Assembly: GCA_963749675.1 (NCBI GenBank)
Contig: CAVVNT010000001.1
Coordinates: forward strand, 1,116,001 to 1,180,000
DNA: 64,000 nucleotides
Reading direction: 5' to 3'
Source: Roseitranquillus sp963749675
GTDB lineage: Bacteria > Pseudomonadota > Alphaproteobacteria > Rhodobacterales > Rhodobacteraceae
This document shows positions 34,629 through 43,846 of this stretch, in pieces. The translations under genes and the position numbers were made by a program. The stretch's first letter is position 1, and each line of letters begins with the position of its first letter. The notes under the pieces were generated by a model. The model searched no databases. It was not told where the DNA came from and saw nothing but the letters and a program-made list of their open reading frames with translations.

Positions 34629-35420
34629 ATGGCGCACGAAAAGAACCACGACTACCACATCCTGCCGCCCTCCATCTGGCCGTTTCTCGCCGGGATCGGA
34701 GCTTTCACCATGCTGTTCGGTGGAGTGCTCTGGATGCACGGAAACGGCCCATGGCTGTTTCTCGCCGCTCTTATTCTCGTTCTGTACGTCGCATTCGCCT
34801 GGTGGTCCGAAGTTGTTGCCGAGTTGCGGGAGGGAGATCACACGCCGGTCGTGCGGATCGGCCTGCGCTACGGCTTCATCCTCTTCATCATGTCCGAGGT
34901 GATGTTCTTCGCCGCGTGGTTCTGGTCGTTCTTCAAGCACGCAATGTACCCGATGGACACGTTCTCCGAGGGGCAATGGCCGCCCCCGTCGATCGAGGTG
35001 TTCGATCCTTGGCACCTGCCGCTCATCAACACGCTGATCCTGCTCTGCTCGGGCGCGGCGGCGACGTGGGCGCACCACGCGCTCGTGCACGACAACAATC
35101 GCAAGGACATGCGGAATGGCCTGATTCTGGCGATCCTGCTCGGCCTGCTCTTCACCTTCTTCCAGGCCTACGAGTACAGCCACGCCGCCTTCGGCTTCGC
35201 CGGGAACATCTACGGGGCGAATTTCTTCATGGCGACGGGTTTTCACGGCGCTCATGTGATCATCGGCACCATCTTTCTGTTCGTCTGCCTTCTGAGGTTG
35301 ATGGCCGGACAGTTCACCCCCGAGAAGCACGTGGGTTTCGAGGCGGCGGCCTGGTACTGGCACTTCGTCGACGTGGTTTGGCTGTTCCTCTTCGGCGCGA
35401 TCTACATCTGGGGCTCTTGA
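34629..35420 (+). CDS. ctaE: Cytochrome c oxidase subunit III
   Basis: 263 residues, seven-span core subunit. Seen: PPSIWPFLAGIGAFTMLFGGVLW, the helix RYGFILFIMSEVMFFAAWFWSFF, PLINTLILLCSGAAATWAHHAL, TFFQAYEYSHAAF, TGFHGAHVIIGTIFLFVCLLRL and AWYWHFVDVVWLFLFGAIYIWG. Start ATG 34629 has GGGAGAGGG before it. It is followed by a strong terminator. Confidence 0.96.
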   Translation: MAHEKNHDYHILPPSIWPFLAGIGAFTMLFGGVLWMHGNGPWLFLAALILVLYVAFAWWSEVVAELREGDHTPVVRIGLRYGFILFIMSEVMFFAAWFWSFFKHAMYPMDTFSEGQWPPPSIEVFDPWHLPLINTLILLCSGAAATWAHHALVHDNNRKDMRNGLILAILLGLLFTFFQAYEYSHAAFGFAGNIYGANFFMATGFHGAHVIIGTIFLFVCLLRLMAGQFTPEKHVGFEAAAWYWHFVDVVWLFLFGAIYIWGS

Positions 35421-35462
35421 GCGCGCGCGTTGCGCGACAGCGCCACGCGCGCAAGGAAACGC

Positions 35463-35489
35463 AAAGCGCGCGAGGCTTCGCGCGCTTTT
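35463..35489 (+). terminator. Rho-independent terminator after ctaE
   Basis: A perfect 11-bp stem (35463-35473 with 35478-35488), a 4-base loop and a TTTT run at 35486-35489. It should end or attenuate the ctaC-ctaE transcript before surf1, which begins 16 bases after it. Confidence 0.8.
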
Positions 35490-35505
35490 CCTTTGAGGTG
35501 CAGGC

Positions 35506-36171
35506 ATGACGCGGCGGCTCGTTGGGCCCATCGCCTTCGGCGTGATCGGAACCGCCATCCTGCTCGCATTGGGCATGTGGCAGCTCCAGCGGCTCGAATG
35601 GAAGCAGGCCGTTCTCGCCGAGATCGAAGCGAGGATTTCGGCCGCGCCCGTGGCAATCCCCGAGGCGCCCGATCCGACCGCCGATCGCTTCCTGCCGGTC
35701 GTGGCCACGGGGCAGATCGCTGCGGAGGCGATACGGGTCGTCACCACCGCCGACGGCGGCCCGGCGTTCCGCGTCATCTCTCCGTTCCGGACCGATGGCC
35801 GCTCCGTCCTCCTCGACCGCGGCGTGATCCCCGCGGGAGACGAGATACCGCCACCGCCCGCAGGTCCCGTCGAAGCGACCGGAAACCTGCACTGGCCGGA
35901 CGAGGCTGACTCATTCACGCCGCCGCCGGAGCGAGACGAGGGCCTCTGGTACGCCCGCGACGTCGACGGCATGGCCGCAGAGCTCGGCACCGAGCCGCTG
36001 CTCGTCGTGGCCCGCGACGTGCCTGGCGACGCCGTGAGGCCAAGGCCGATCAGCACCGCCGGCATCGCCAACGACCACCTGGAATACGCGATCACCTGGT
36101 TCTCGCTTGCCGCTGTGTGGGCGGGGATGACACTCGCGCTGGTCTGGCGTATCAGGCGCCGGATCGGCTGA
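35506..36171 (+). CDS. SURF1 family oxidase assembly protein
   Basis: 221 residues. SURF1 proteins help deliver haem A to subunit I. Seen: an N-terminal helix (AFGVIGTAILLALGMWQLQRLEWKQ, with the conserved G-x-W-Q-x-x-R-x-x-W-K), a soluble middle with VDRGV-like LLDRGVIPAG and ARDVDGMAAELG, and a C-terminal helix with NDHLEYAITWFSLAAVW (N-x-H-x-x-Y-A-x-x-W-F). It continues the oxidase cluster; thrC follows 9 bases later. Confidence 0.93.
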   Translation: MTRRLVGPIAFGVIGTAILLALGMWQLQRLEWKQAVLAEIEARISAAPVAIPEAPDPTADRFLPVVATGQIAAEAIRVVTTADGGPAFRVISPFRTDGRSVLLDRGVIPAGDEIPPPPAGPVEATGNLHWPDEADSFTPPPERDEGLWYARDVDGMAAELGTEPLLVVARDVPGDAVRPRPISTAGIANDHLEYAITWFSLAAVWAGMTLALVWRIRRRIG

Positions 36172-36180
36172 GGGACCTCG

Positions 36181-37569
36181 ATGCACTACATCTCGACAAG
36201 GGGGCGGGCACCGGCGCTGGCCTTCGAGGATACGATGCTCGCCGGTCTCGCGCGTGACGGCGGGCTCTACGTGCCGGACGCGCTGCCGACGGTGTCTGCC
36301 GATCAGATCTCGGACCTCGCCGGGCTTTCTTACGAAGAGGCCGCGTTTCGCGTCATCCGTCCTTTCCTCGGAGACATCTTCGACGACGGCACCCTCCGCG
36401 GTCTCATCGAGCGGGCATATGCCGGCTTCGGCCACGTCGCCCGGGCACCGCTCGTCCAACTCGGCCCCGGCCATTTCCTGCTCGAGCTGTTCCACGGTCC
36501 GACGCTGGCCTTCAAGGACTTCGCGATGCAGCTCATCGGGCAGTTCTTTCAGGAGGTGCTGGGCCGGCGCGGCGAGCGCATCACCGTCGTAGGCGCCACC
36601 TCGGGCGACACCGGTTCGGCGGCGATCGAGGCGTTTCGCGGTCTGCCCAACGTCGACGTCTTCATCCTGTTTCCTGCCGGCCGCGTCAGCGAGGTCCAGC
36701 GCCGCCAGATGACGACTCCGGAGGAGAGCAACGTCCACGCCTTGGCCGTCGAGGGCGACTTCGACGACTGCCAGGCGGCGGTCAAGGCGATGTTCTCCGA
36801 TGCCTGCTTCCGCGACGAGGTGGGCCTCGCCGCCGTGAACTCGATCAACTGGGCGCGGGTCCTGGCGCAGACCGTCTACTATTTCACGTCGGCCGTGGCG
36901 CTCGGCGCGCCGCACCGCCGCGTCAGCTTCACCGTCCCCACCGGCAACTTCGGCGACGTCTATGCCGGTCTCATCGCCAAGCGGATGGGCCTGCCGATCG
37001 ACCGCCTCGTCGTCGCCACCAACACCAACGACATCCTGCACCGAACGTTTTCCTCCGGTGCGCACAGGAAGGAGGGCGTCATCGCCACCATCAGCCCCTC
37101 GATGGACATTCAGGTCTCCTCGAACTTCGAACGCGCGCTCTTTGACGTCTACGACCGGGACGGCGGCGCCGTCGCTGCCCTGATGGACGAGCTTCGGCAG
37201 GGTGGATTCGCCCTCAGCCAGGGCGCGCTCGGCCGCCTCCGTGACGACTTCGACTCCGGTCGCGCCAGCGAGGACGAGACGCGCGAGACGATCGAGAGGA
37301 TCGCCGCCACGACGGGCCAGACGATCTGCCCCCATACCGCGGTCGGCGTGAAGGTGGCGGAGGAGCATCTCGACCCCCCAGCGCCGATGATCACGCTCGC
37401 CACGGCACATCCGGCGAAGTTTCCCGACGCGGTGGAAGCCGCGACTGGCCACCGACCGCCCCTGCCCGAGCGGATGGCCGACCTCTTCGACCAGCCGGAG
37501 CGGATGACCGAGGTGCCGAACGACATCGGCGCGATCACGTCGCTCATCCGCGAGAGGCGGGCCTCATGA
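36181..37569 (+). CDS. thrC: Threonine synthase
   Basis: 462 residues. It converts O-phosphohomoserine to threonine using PLP. Seen: GLYVPDALP, FHGPTLAFKDFAMQ (Lys112, PLP Schiff-base), VVGATSGDTGSAAIEAF, VPTGNFGDVYAG and a long C-terminal domain ending in PTCHT-like ICPHTAVGVK. Start ATG 36181. It overlaps the M16 peptidase gene by 4 bases (ATGA). Confidence 0.96.
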   Translation: MHYISTRGRAPALAFEDTMLAGLARDGGLYVPDALPTVSADQISDLAGLSYEEAAFRVIRPFLGDIFDDGTLRGLIERAYAGFGHVARAPLVQLGPGHFLLELFHGPTLAFKDFAMQLIGQFFQEVLGRRGERITVVGATSGDTGSAAIEAFRGLPNVDVFILFPAGRVSEVQRRQMTTPEESNVHALAVEGDFDDCQAAVKAMFSDACFRDEVGLAAVNSINWARVLAQTVYYFTSAVALGAPHRRVSFTVPTGNFGDVYAGLIAKRMGLPIDRLVVATNTNDILHRTFSSGAHRKEGVIATISPSMDIQVSSNFERALFDVYDRDGGAVAALMDELRQGGFALSQGALGRLRDDFDSGRASEDETRETIERIAATTGQTICPHTAVGVKVAEEHLDPPAPMITLATAHPAKFPDAVEAATGHRPPLPERMADLFDQPERMTEVPNDIGAITSLIRERRAS

Positions 37570-38829
37570 GCGTCGAGACCACGACCCTGCGCAACGGTTT
37601 CCGCATCGTGACCGAGCGGATGCCGGGCCTTGCCTCCGCAGCCCTCGGCCTCTGGATCTCGGCCGGCACGCGGCACGAGCGGGCGGAGCAGAACGGCATC
37701 GCGCACTTCCTCGAGCACATGGCCTTCAAGGGCACGCCGCGCCGCGACGCCCGGAAGATCGCCGAGGCCATCGAGGATGTCGGCGGCTATCTCAACGCCT
37801 ATACCAGCCGCGAGGCGACGGCGTTCTACGCCCGCGTGCTGGAGCCGGACGTGCCGCTCGCTCTCGACGTGCTCGCCGACATCACGCTCAACCCGCTCTT
37901 CGCCGAAGAGGAGATCGAGATCGAGCGCGGCGTCATCCTGCAGGAGATCGGCCAGGCCCTCGACACGCCCGACGACATCATCTTCGACTGGCTGCAGGAG
38001 ATCGCCTATCCCGGCCAGGCTCTGGGCAGGCCGATCCTCGGCCTGGCGGAGCGGGTCAACAGCTTCGTCAGATCCGACCTCTCGCGTTTCGTCGAGGAGC
38101 GCTACGCCCCCGACCAGATGATCCTGTCCGCCGCCGGTGCGGTCGACCACGGAGCCATCGTCGCGGATGCGGAGCGGCTCTTCGGCAGTCTCACGGCGCG
38201 CGATGTGGCGACGGCGGAGCCCGCTTTGTTCCGCAACGGCGAACGGCGCGAGGTCCGGCCGCTGGAACAGGTCCACGTCGCCATCGCGCTCGAAGCGCCG
38301 GGTTACCGTCACGACGACATCTACGTGAGCCAGGCGTTCTCGTCCCTTCTCGGCGGCGGCATGTCCTCGCGGCTGTTCCAGGAACTGCGGGAGCGGCGCG
38401 GCCTTTGCTACACGATCTTCGCGCAGGCCGGCGCCTATGCCGACACCGGCAGCATGACCATCTACGCCGGCACCGGAGAGGACCAGATCGTCGACCTGAT
38501 GCGCCTCACCGCCGAGGAGCTGCGCCGCGCGACCGATCGCATCGACGAGGCCGAGATCGCGCGGGCCCGTGCGCAACTCAAGGCGGGGCTGCTGATGGGT
38601 CTCGAAAGCCCCTCTCAGCGGGCTGAGCGCCTGGCGCGGATGCTGGCGATCTGGGGCAGGGTGCCCGATGTCGCCGAGACGGTCGAGCGGATCGACGCCG
38701 TCACCGGCGACGACATCTCGCGCATCGCCGACGCCATGATCCGCCGCGGCCCGGTGGCTGTCGCGCTCTACGGCCCGGCGGAGCGCGCGCCCGAGCTCGG
38801 GATCTCTGCGGGAGCAGCTTGCGGCGTGA
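37566..38829 (+). CDS. M16 (pitrilysin/MPP-like) zinc peptidase, frameshifted at the 3' end
   Basis: About 420 residues. Seen: inverted zinc motif HFLEHMAFKG (His47, Glu50, His51) and the downstream Glu in IERGVILQEIGQ, then the R/Y region SSRLFQELRERRGLCYTIFAQAGAY. In the given frame the coding sequence runs on into the acetyltransferase gene without a stop, because of one extra G in the GGG at 38799-38801. With that G removed the protein ends SLREQLAA at TGA 38827-38829, which overlaps the next ATG (TGATG). I therefore list it as a separate gene. Confidence 0.82.
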
Positions 38830-39413
38830 TGATGCGCTTCGGGTCCCGCGTGAGGATCCGCACCGAGCGGATGGTGCTGCGCCCGCCGCAGCACTCCGAC
38901 TTTCGCGCCTGGACCTCGCTGCGGCGCGAGTCGTGCGCGTTCCTGCGTCCGTGGGAGCCGACATGGGCGTCGGACCATCTGAGCCGCCGCGCCTTCACCA
39001 ACCGGGTCTACTGGGCCGGCCGCTCGATCGCCGGTGGCACCGCGCTGCCGCTCTTCATGATGCGCGCCGACGACGACGCCCTGCTCGGCGCGATCACGCT
39101 CGACAACATTCGCCGCGGACCGGCGCAGGCGGGGACACTCGGCTACTGGGTCGGCGCGCCCTTCGCGCGGCAGGGCTACATGAGCGAGGCGGTCAGCGCC
39201 GTCGTGTCGCACGCTTTCGGGGAGGTCGACCTCAGCCGCATCGAATCGGCTTGTCTGCCCGAGAACGTGGCGAGCCGCGGCGTGCTTGAACGCTGCGGCT
39301 TCAAGTACGAGGGCGTCGCGCAGAGCTACCTGCAGATCGCGGGACGCTGGCGAACGCACGTCCTTTACGCAAACCTCCGCTCCGACCGTCGGGGACGAAC
39401 CGACGCAGGCTGA
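38829..39413 (+). CDS. GNAT family N-acetyltransferase (RimJ/RimL type)
   Basis: 194 residues from the ATG at 38829. Seen: RTERMVLRPPQHSDFRAWTSLR, WAGRSIAGGTALPLFMMRADDDALLGAITLDNI, and the acetyl-CoA segment LGYWVGAPFARQGYMSEAVSAVVSHAF with SACLPENVASRGVLERCGFKYEG. This is the ribosomal-protein or N-terminal acetyltransferase subgroup. It follows the M16 peptidase in overlap. As sequenced, the two are one continuous frame. Confidence 0.85.
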   Translation: MMRFGSRVRIRTERMVLRPPQHSDFRAWTSLRRESCAFLRPWEPTWASDHLSRRAFTNRVYWAGRSIAGGTALPLFMMRADDDALLGAITLDNIRRGPAQAGTLGYWVGAPFARQGYMSEAVSAVVSHAFGEVDLSRIESACLPENVASRGVLERCGFKYEGVAQSYLQIAGRWRTHVLYANLRSDRRGRTDAG

Positions 39414-39459
39414 CCCGGGGGAAATGTGCGCTATCCTCCCCGGCGAAGGAGGATCGCCC

Positions 39460-40281
39460 ATGCTACGCCGCATCTTCGCAGCCACTCTCTGCCTCGCCGC
39501 GCTGCCGGCTACGGCGCAGGACAGGATGCCGAGCCACTGCATCGCCGTCGCCGAGGCGCCGGGGGTCGAGTTCCTGCACACGGCAAGCTACACCGAGCCT
39601 GTGCCGGACTTCAGCGTCCGGATCAGCTACGTCGATCACGCCATGTTCCTGATCCAGACGCCCGGCGGCCTCAGTGCGGTGACGGACTATGTGGGCTTTC
39701 TCGGCGCGACCTCCCTCGTGCCGGACGTGGTCACGATGAACCACGCCCATTCCAGCCACTGGACCGCGATGCCGGATGCTGGCATTCCGCACGTGCTCAA
39801 GGGTTGGGGCGACGGTCGCGAGCCGAGCGAGCACTACCTCGACCTCGGCGAGATGCTCGTCAGGAACGTACCCACCGACATCCGCGGCTGGGGAGGCGAC
39901 AGCGTCGAGAAGTACGGCAACTCCATCTTCGTGTTCGAGGTGGCGGGGCTCTGCGTCGGGCATCTCGGCCACCTCCACCACGAGCCGGACGAGATGCAGT
40001 ATGCTGCCCTCGGCCGTGTCGACGTTGTGATGGCGCCCGTCGACGGCGGCCTCACGCTCGACCTGCCGACGATGATCACGGTGCTCAAGCGCCTGAAGTC
40101 CTCGGTCGTGATCCCTATGCACTGGTTCGGCAGGAACTCCCTCGACCGGTTCCTCGCCGGGATGGAGGACGAATTCATGATCGAACGTCGGGGCGACAGC
40201 TCCATCGAGGTCAGCCTCAGGACGTTGCCGGACCGTCCGACGGTCGTGGTGCTCGAACCGCGCTACCTCGAAGGTCAGTGA
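39460..40281 (+). CDS. Secreted metallo-beta-lactamase-fold hydrolase
   Basis: 273 residues. Signal peptide MLRRIFAATLCLAALPATAQ, then a UlaG-like metal-binding fold: FSVRISYVDHAMFLIQTPGG, VVTMNHAHSSHWTAMPDAGIPHVLKGWG (H-x-H-x-x-H variant NHAHSSHW), ICVGHLGHLHHEP-type VGHLGHL and SSVVIPMHWFG. The H-x-H-x-D-H of the classic family is altered to H-A-H-S-S-H. Substrate unknown. A strong AAGGAGG box precedes the ATG. It ends in TGATG with the FAD dehydrogenase gene. Confidence 0.8.
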   Translation: MLRRIFAATLCLAALPATAQDRMPSHCIAVAEAPGVEFLHTASYTEPVPDFSVRISYVDHAMFLIQTPGGLSAVTDYVGFLGATSLVPDVVTMNHAHSSHWTAMPDAGIPHVLKGWGDGREPSEHYLDLGEMLVRNVPTDIRGWGGDSVEKYGNSIFVFEVAGLCVGHLGHLHHEPDEMQYAALGRVDVVMAPVDGGLTLDLPTMITVLKRLKSSVVIPMHWFGRNSLDRFLAGMEDEFMIERRGDSSIEVSLRTLPDRPTVVVLEPRYLEGQ

Positions 40282-41690
40282 TGCTGCAGCGCTTCGACGA
40301 CGCGCTGGAGCGCGACCTGCGCAGCGCGCTGCCGCCCGCCGCATTCCGCGAGAAGGACGCCTACCTGGTGGAGCCGCGCGGCGCCTGGCGGGGGCAGGCC
40401 GGCATCGTCGTCGCGCCCGCTGCGACCGACGAGGTTGCCGCCGTGGTCCGAGCCGCCGCGCGCGCGCGGGTTGGCATCGTCCCGTGGGGCGGCGGGACCG
40501 GGCTCGTGGGCGGCCAGATCTCCCCCGACGGCCCGGCGCCGATCATCCTGACGCTCGAGCGGATGCGCGCGATCCGTTCGGTTCACCCGATCGAGAACGT
40601 CATCGTGGCCGAGGCCGGCGCCGTCCTGGCGGAGGTCCAGAGCGCGGCGGAGGAGGTGGAGAGGCTGTTTCCGCTCTCGCTCGCCAGCCAGGGCTCGGCG
40701 CGGATCGGCGGGCTCCTGTCGACAAATGCCGGCGGCGTCAACGTGCTGCGCTACGGCAACGCGCGTGACCTGACCCTCGGGGTCGAGGCCGTGTTGCCGG
40801 ACGGCAGCATCATGCACGGCCTCAAGCGCCTCAGAAAGGACAATACGGGCTACGACATCCGCAACCTGCTGATCGGAGCGGAAGGGACACTGGGCGTCAT
40901 CACCGCTGCCTCTCTGCGCCTGTTTCCGCGCCCGGCCAGGAACGGCGCTGCGCTGTTCCATGTCCCCAGCCCTCGCGCTGCGCTCTCGCTTCTCTCGATG
41001 GCGCGCGACCGGTTGGCGGAGGGACTGTCGGCGTTCGAGCTGATCTCCGGGCAGGCCTTCGCGTTCCTTAAGGCCACCCGGACCGGCCCCGCGCAACCGT
41101 TCGACACACCCCCGGACTGGGCTGTGCTGATCGACGTGGGCGTTCCGGCCGCGATCGATCCCGACGCAGCGCTGGAAGACCTCTTCGCCGCAGGGATGGA
41201 CGCTGGCTGCTCCGTCGATGGGGTCATTGCGCAGTCCGAGCAGCAGCGGGCCGACCTCTGGGCACTGCGCGAGACGATCCCGGAGGCGAACCGCAAGATC
41301 GGCGCCATCGCGTCGCACGATATCAGCCTACCGCTCGGGGAGGTCCCGGAGTTTCTGGCGCGCGCCGGCCGCGATCTTGCGCGATTCGGCATTCGCACCA
41401 ACGTCTTTGGCCATCTCGGCGACGGCAACCTGCACTACAACGTATTCCCGCCCGAGGGAGAGGGGCGCGAAGCGTGGCGGCCGACGTCGGCCGAAATATC
41501 GGCGGTGATCCACGAACTGGTGCACGACCTCGATGGTTCGTTCAGCGCCGAGCACGGCGTGGGCCGGCTAAAGACGGCAGAACTCAGGCGCTATGGCGAT
41601 CCGGCGAAGCTTGCGGCGATGCGGGCGATCAAGCAGGCCCTGGACCCGCTCGGCATCATGAATCCAGGCGCCGTTCTGCAGAACGACTGA
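40281..41690 (+). CDS. FAD-binding oxidoreductase (GlcD/D2HGDH-like)
   Basis: 469 residues of the VAO/PCMH family. Seen: VAPAATDEVAAVVRAAARARVGIVPWGGGTGLVGG (FAD pyrophosphate site), LASQGSARIGGLLSTNAGGVNVLRYGNARDLTLGVEAVLPDG, LRKDNTGYDIRNLLIGAEGTLGVITAASLRLFP and the C-terminal NVFGHLGDGNLHYN and SAEHGVGRLK. These match D-lactate, glycolate or D-2-hydroxyglutarate dehydrogenases. The substrate cannot be set from sequence alone. Confidence 0.9.
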   Translation: MLQRFDDALERDLRSALPPAAFREKDAYLVEPRGAWRGQAGIVVAPAATDEVAAVVRAAARARVGIVPWGGGTGLVGGQISPDGPAPIILTLERMRAIRSVHPIENVIVAEAGAVLAEVQSAAEEVERLFPLSLASQGSARIGGLLSTNAGGVNVLRYGNARDLTLGVEAVLPDGSIMHGLKRLRKDNTGYDIRNLLIGAEGTLGVITAASLRLFPRPARNGAALFHVPSPRAALSLLSMARDRLAEGLSAFELISGQAFAFLKATRTGPAQPFDTPPDWAVLIDVGVPAAIDPDAALEDLFAAGMDAGCSVDGVIAQSEQQRADLWALRETIPEANRKIGAIASHDISLPLGEVPEFLARAGRDLARFGIRTNVFGHLGDGNLHYNVFPPEGEGREAWRPTSAEISAVIHELVHDLDGSFSAEHGVGRLKTAELRRYGDPAKLAAMRAIKQALDPLGIMNPGAVLQND

Positions 41691-41717
41691 CGGGCACGTC
41701 CTTGAAGAACGTGCCCG
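41691..41717. terminator. Hairpin between convergent genes
   Basis: 9-bp stem CGGGCACGT/ACGTGCCCG with a 9-base loop, starting right after the FAD dehydrogenase stop. No long T-run. Likely ends the plus-strand transcript. Confidence 0.6.
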
Positions 41718-41813
41718 CCGGAGAGAGTCGGTGTGCATCCGAACCGCAAGCAGCTTCACGCAGAGTACCATAGTCGCGGAATGGTTGCATCCCAAGCGGA
41801 TTTTCGCCTGCGC

Positions 41814-42677
41814 TCAAGCCCCCAGCACGCGCCCGGCAACGAAGGCGAGCCGCGTGACCGCCGCGGCATCGCGGGCGTCGGGAGCGGTGATGATGGCGTT
41901 CTCCAGTGCCCGGTCGCAGCCGGCGGGGCAGGGGCCGCCCGGCTCCATCCGGTGCGGCAGGTCCGCGACGGTCTCGCGGGCGCGGCCGACATTGGCCTTC
42001 AGCGTCGCGATGATCGCGGCGACGTCGACCTCTCCATGGCCGGGGTGCCAGCTGTCGTAGTCGGTGACCATCGCGACGGTCGCGTAGCAGAGCTCTGCCT
42101 CGCGGGCGAGGCGTGCCTCCGGCAGGTTGGTCATTCCGACGACGTCGCAACCCCAGACCTCGCGGTAGAGCCGCGATTCGGCCAGCGTGCCGAACTGCGG
42201 CCCCTCGATCGCCAGGTACGTCCCGCTCTCGTGCACGGTCGCGCCGGTGGACCTTGCCGCGTTCGCGCAAGCCCCGCGCAGGCGGGTGCAGGTCGGCTGG
42301 GCGAGGCTGACATGCGCCACGCAGCCCGGACCGAAGAACGAGGCCGGCCGCCCCGCCGTCCGGTCGATGAACTGGTCGACCAGCACGAAGTCCCCTGGCG
42401 CCATCTCCTCGCGGAACGACCCGCAGGCGGAGACGCTGACGAGGTCGGTGACGCCGAGATGCTTCATCGCGGCGACATTGGCACGATACGGCACCGAGGC
42501 GGGGTCGAGGACATGCCCGCGCCCGTGCCGCGGCAGGAAGGCGATGGGCGTGCGCCCCAGGACGCCGGTCAGGATCGAGTCCGACGGCCGGCCCCACGGC
42601 GTCTCCACCTCGGTCCAGGTCGCGTCCTGCAGCCCCGCGATCTCGTAGAGGCCGGACCCGCCGATGATACCGATCAT
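41814..42677 (-). CDS. mtnP: S-methyl-5'-thioadenosine phosphorylase
   Basis: 287 residues. It cleaves methylthioadenosine with phosphate to adenine and methylthioribose-1-phosphate (methionine salvage). Seen: MIGIIGGSGLYEIAGL, FLPRHGRGHVLDPASVPYRANV, SVSACGSFREEMAPGDFVLVDQFIDRT, AIEGPQFGTLAESRLYREVWGCDVVGMTNLPEARLAREAELCYATVAMVTDYDSWH. Start ATG 42677 gives the normal N-terminus. The upstream nuclease-like gene ends 13 bases before. Confidence 0.94.
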   Translation of the reverse strand: MIGIIGGSGLYEIAGLQDATWTEVETPWGRPSDSILTGVLGRTPIAFLPRHGRGHVLDPASVPYRANVAAMKHLGVTDLVSVSACGSFREEMAPGDFVLVDQFIDRTAGRPASFFGPGCVAHVSLAQPTCTRLRGACANAARSTGATVHESGTYLAIEGPQFGTLAESRLYREVWGCDVVGMTNLPEARLAREAELCYATVAMVTDYDSWHPGHGEVDVAAIIATLKANVGRARETVADLPHRMEPGGPCPAGCDRALENAIITAPDARDAAAVTRLAFVAGRVLGA

Positions 42678-42690
42678 CCGGCGCGGCGCG

Positions 42691-43791
42691 TCAGGCAACG
42701 TCGATCTCCGCCGGCATCGGGTTCCAGTCGAAATATGCCCGCACCAGGCCGTGGTCGCTGGCGCCCTGGTCCTCGAACACCTCACGGTTGAGGTGGTCGT
42801 TGATCACCTCCATCCCGCGGAACGACCAGCGGCGCTTGCGCGAATGGTCGTAGAACTCCTCGCTGACAAGGATGTGGTCCAGGCTCTCGCGCTTCTCCTT
42901 GTAGATGTGCGTGTAATACACATCCCGCATCGAGCGGTACTGCTGAAGCCTCTCGACCGAATAGAGCCCCTTGTCGGAGGTGAAGCCCGCCCGGCTCTTC
43001 TGCATCACGCGATAGGACGGCTGGTCCGAGATCAGCTCAGTGGTGACGGCGCCGGTCGCGTCGTTGAGATCGCCCAGAACCACCGTCGGCGACAGCTCAT
43101 GATCCTCCTGGCTCGTCATCACGCCGTCGAGGATCGCGCGAAGCGCCCCGGCCTCCATCACCCGGCGCACGTGCGAGGTCGCCGACGAGACGATGTCGCG
43201 CCACTCTCTCGGAATGTCGCCCGAGCCGCGGAAGCTGATCCGCGCCGGCCCCTTGGATTTCAGGTGCGCCACGAACAGCTGCACGTCGGGCGCGCCGCTG
43301 CCCTCGGGCTGCAGCGTCGCGCGCAGGACAGGGCGCGAGAACTCCCGCAGCGTGACGGTCACGACCTCCTCCGCGCCCTCGCGCTCGCGGATGTCCTGCA
43401 GCGCGAAGCCTTCGGGGAAGTTCGCCTGCCATGTCGCACCCGCGGCGAGCTGGCTTTCGCCGTGCCGGTCCTTGCGCACCGCCAGCGCCACCTGCGGCTT
43501 GCCGCGCCCGGGCGCGTCGCGGGCGATGATGTCGTACTCGTCCTGCAGCCCCGCTGTCCGGAAGGCCTCCACCAGCGCCTCGGCGGCCCAGAGCTCCTGA
43601 AAGGCCATGACCTCGGCGTCGAGGTCGCGCAGGCGGACGGCGATCCAGAAGATCTTCCGCCTGTAGGCTTCCCGCCCCTCCGCCGTGTCGGGGAAGGGCG
43701 GCGTGTTGGCGTAGGTCAGCTCTCCGGGCACCTGGAGGTTGAGGAGGTTGAACGTCGCGAAGCTGAGGTCGCGCATGTTCGTCCGGGGCAT
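42691..43791 (-). CDS. Endonuclease/exonuclease/phosphatase family protein
   Basis: 366 residues, EEP fold. Seen: LSFATFNLLNLQ (metal-binding Asn), VMAFQELWAAEALVEAF (Glu of Q-E), LFVAHLKSKG, VVLGDLNDATGAV (G-D-x-N), and C-terminal RESLDHILVSEEFYDH with QGASDHGLVRAYFDW (S-D-H). These catalytic features are complete. The substrate (DNA, RNA or phospholipid) is unknown. AGGAGGG lies 7 bases before the ATG. It probably forms an operon with mtnP. Confidence 0.85.
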   Translation of the reverse strand: MPRTNMRDLSFATFNLLNLQVPGELTYANTPPFPDTAEGREAYRRKIFWIAVRLRDLDAEVMAFQELWAAEALVEAFRTAGLQDEYDIIARDAPGRGKPQVALAVRKDRHGESQLAAGATWQANFPEGFALQDIREREGAEEVVTVTLREFSRPVLRATLQPEGSGAPDVQLFVAHLKSKGPARISFRGSGDIPREWRDIVSSATSHVRRVMEAGALRAILDGVMTSQEDHELSPTVVLGDLNDATGAVTTELISDQPSYRVMQKSRAGFTSDKGLYSVERLQQYRSMRDVYYTHIYKEKRESLDHILVSEEFYDHSRKRRWSFRGMEVINDHLNREVFEDQGASDHGLVRAYFDWNPMPAEIDVA

Positions 43792-43846
43792 CGCGGGTCC
43801 CTCCTGTCGTCACGGAAAGAACCCTACCTCAAACGGCCGCGCGTTC

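Noticed and set aside
37149..39581. 810-residue open frame antisense to thrC, the M16 peptidase and the GNAT gene
   Set aside because: Covers three identified genes; composition typical of antisense frames.
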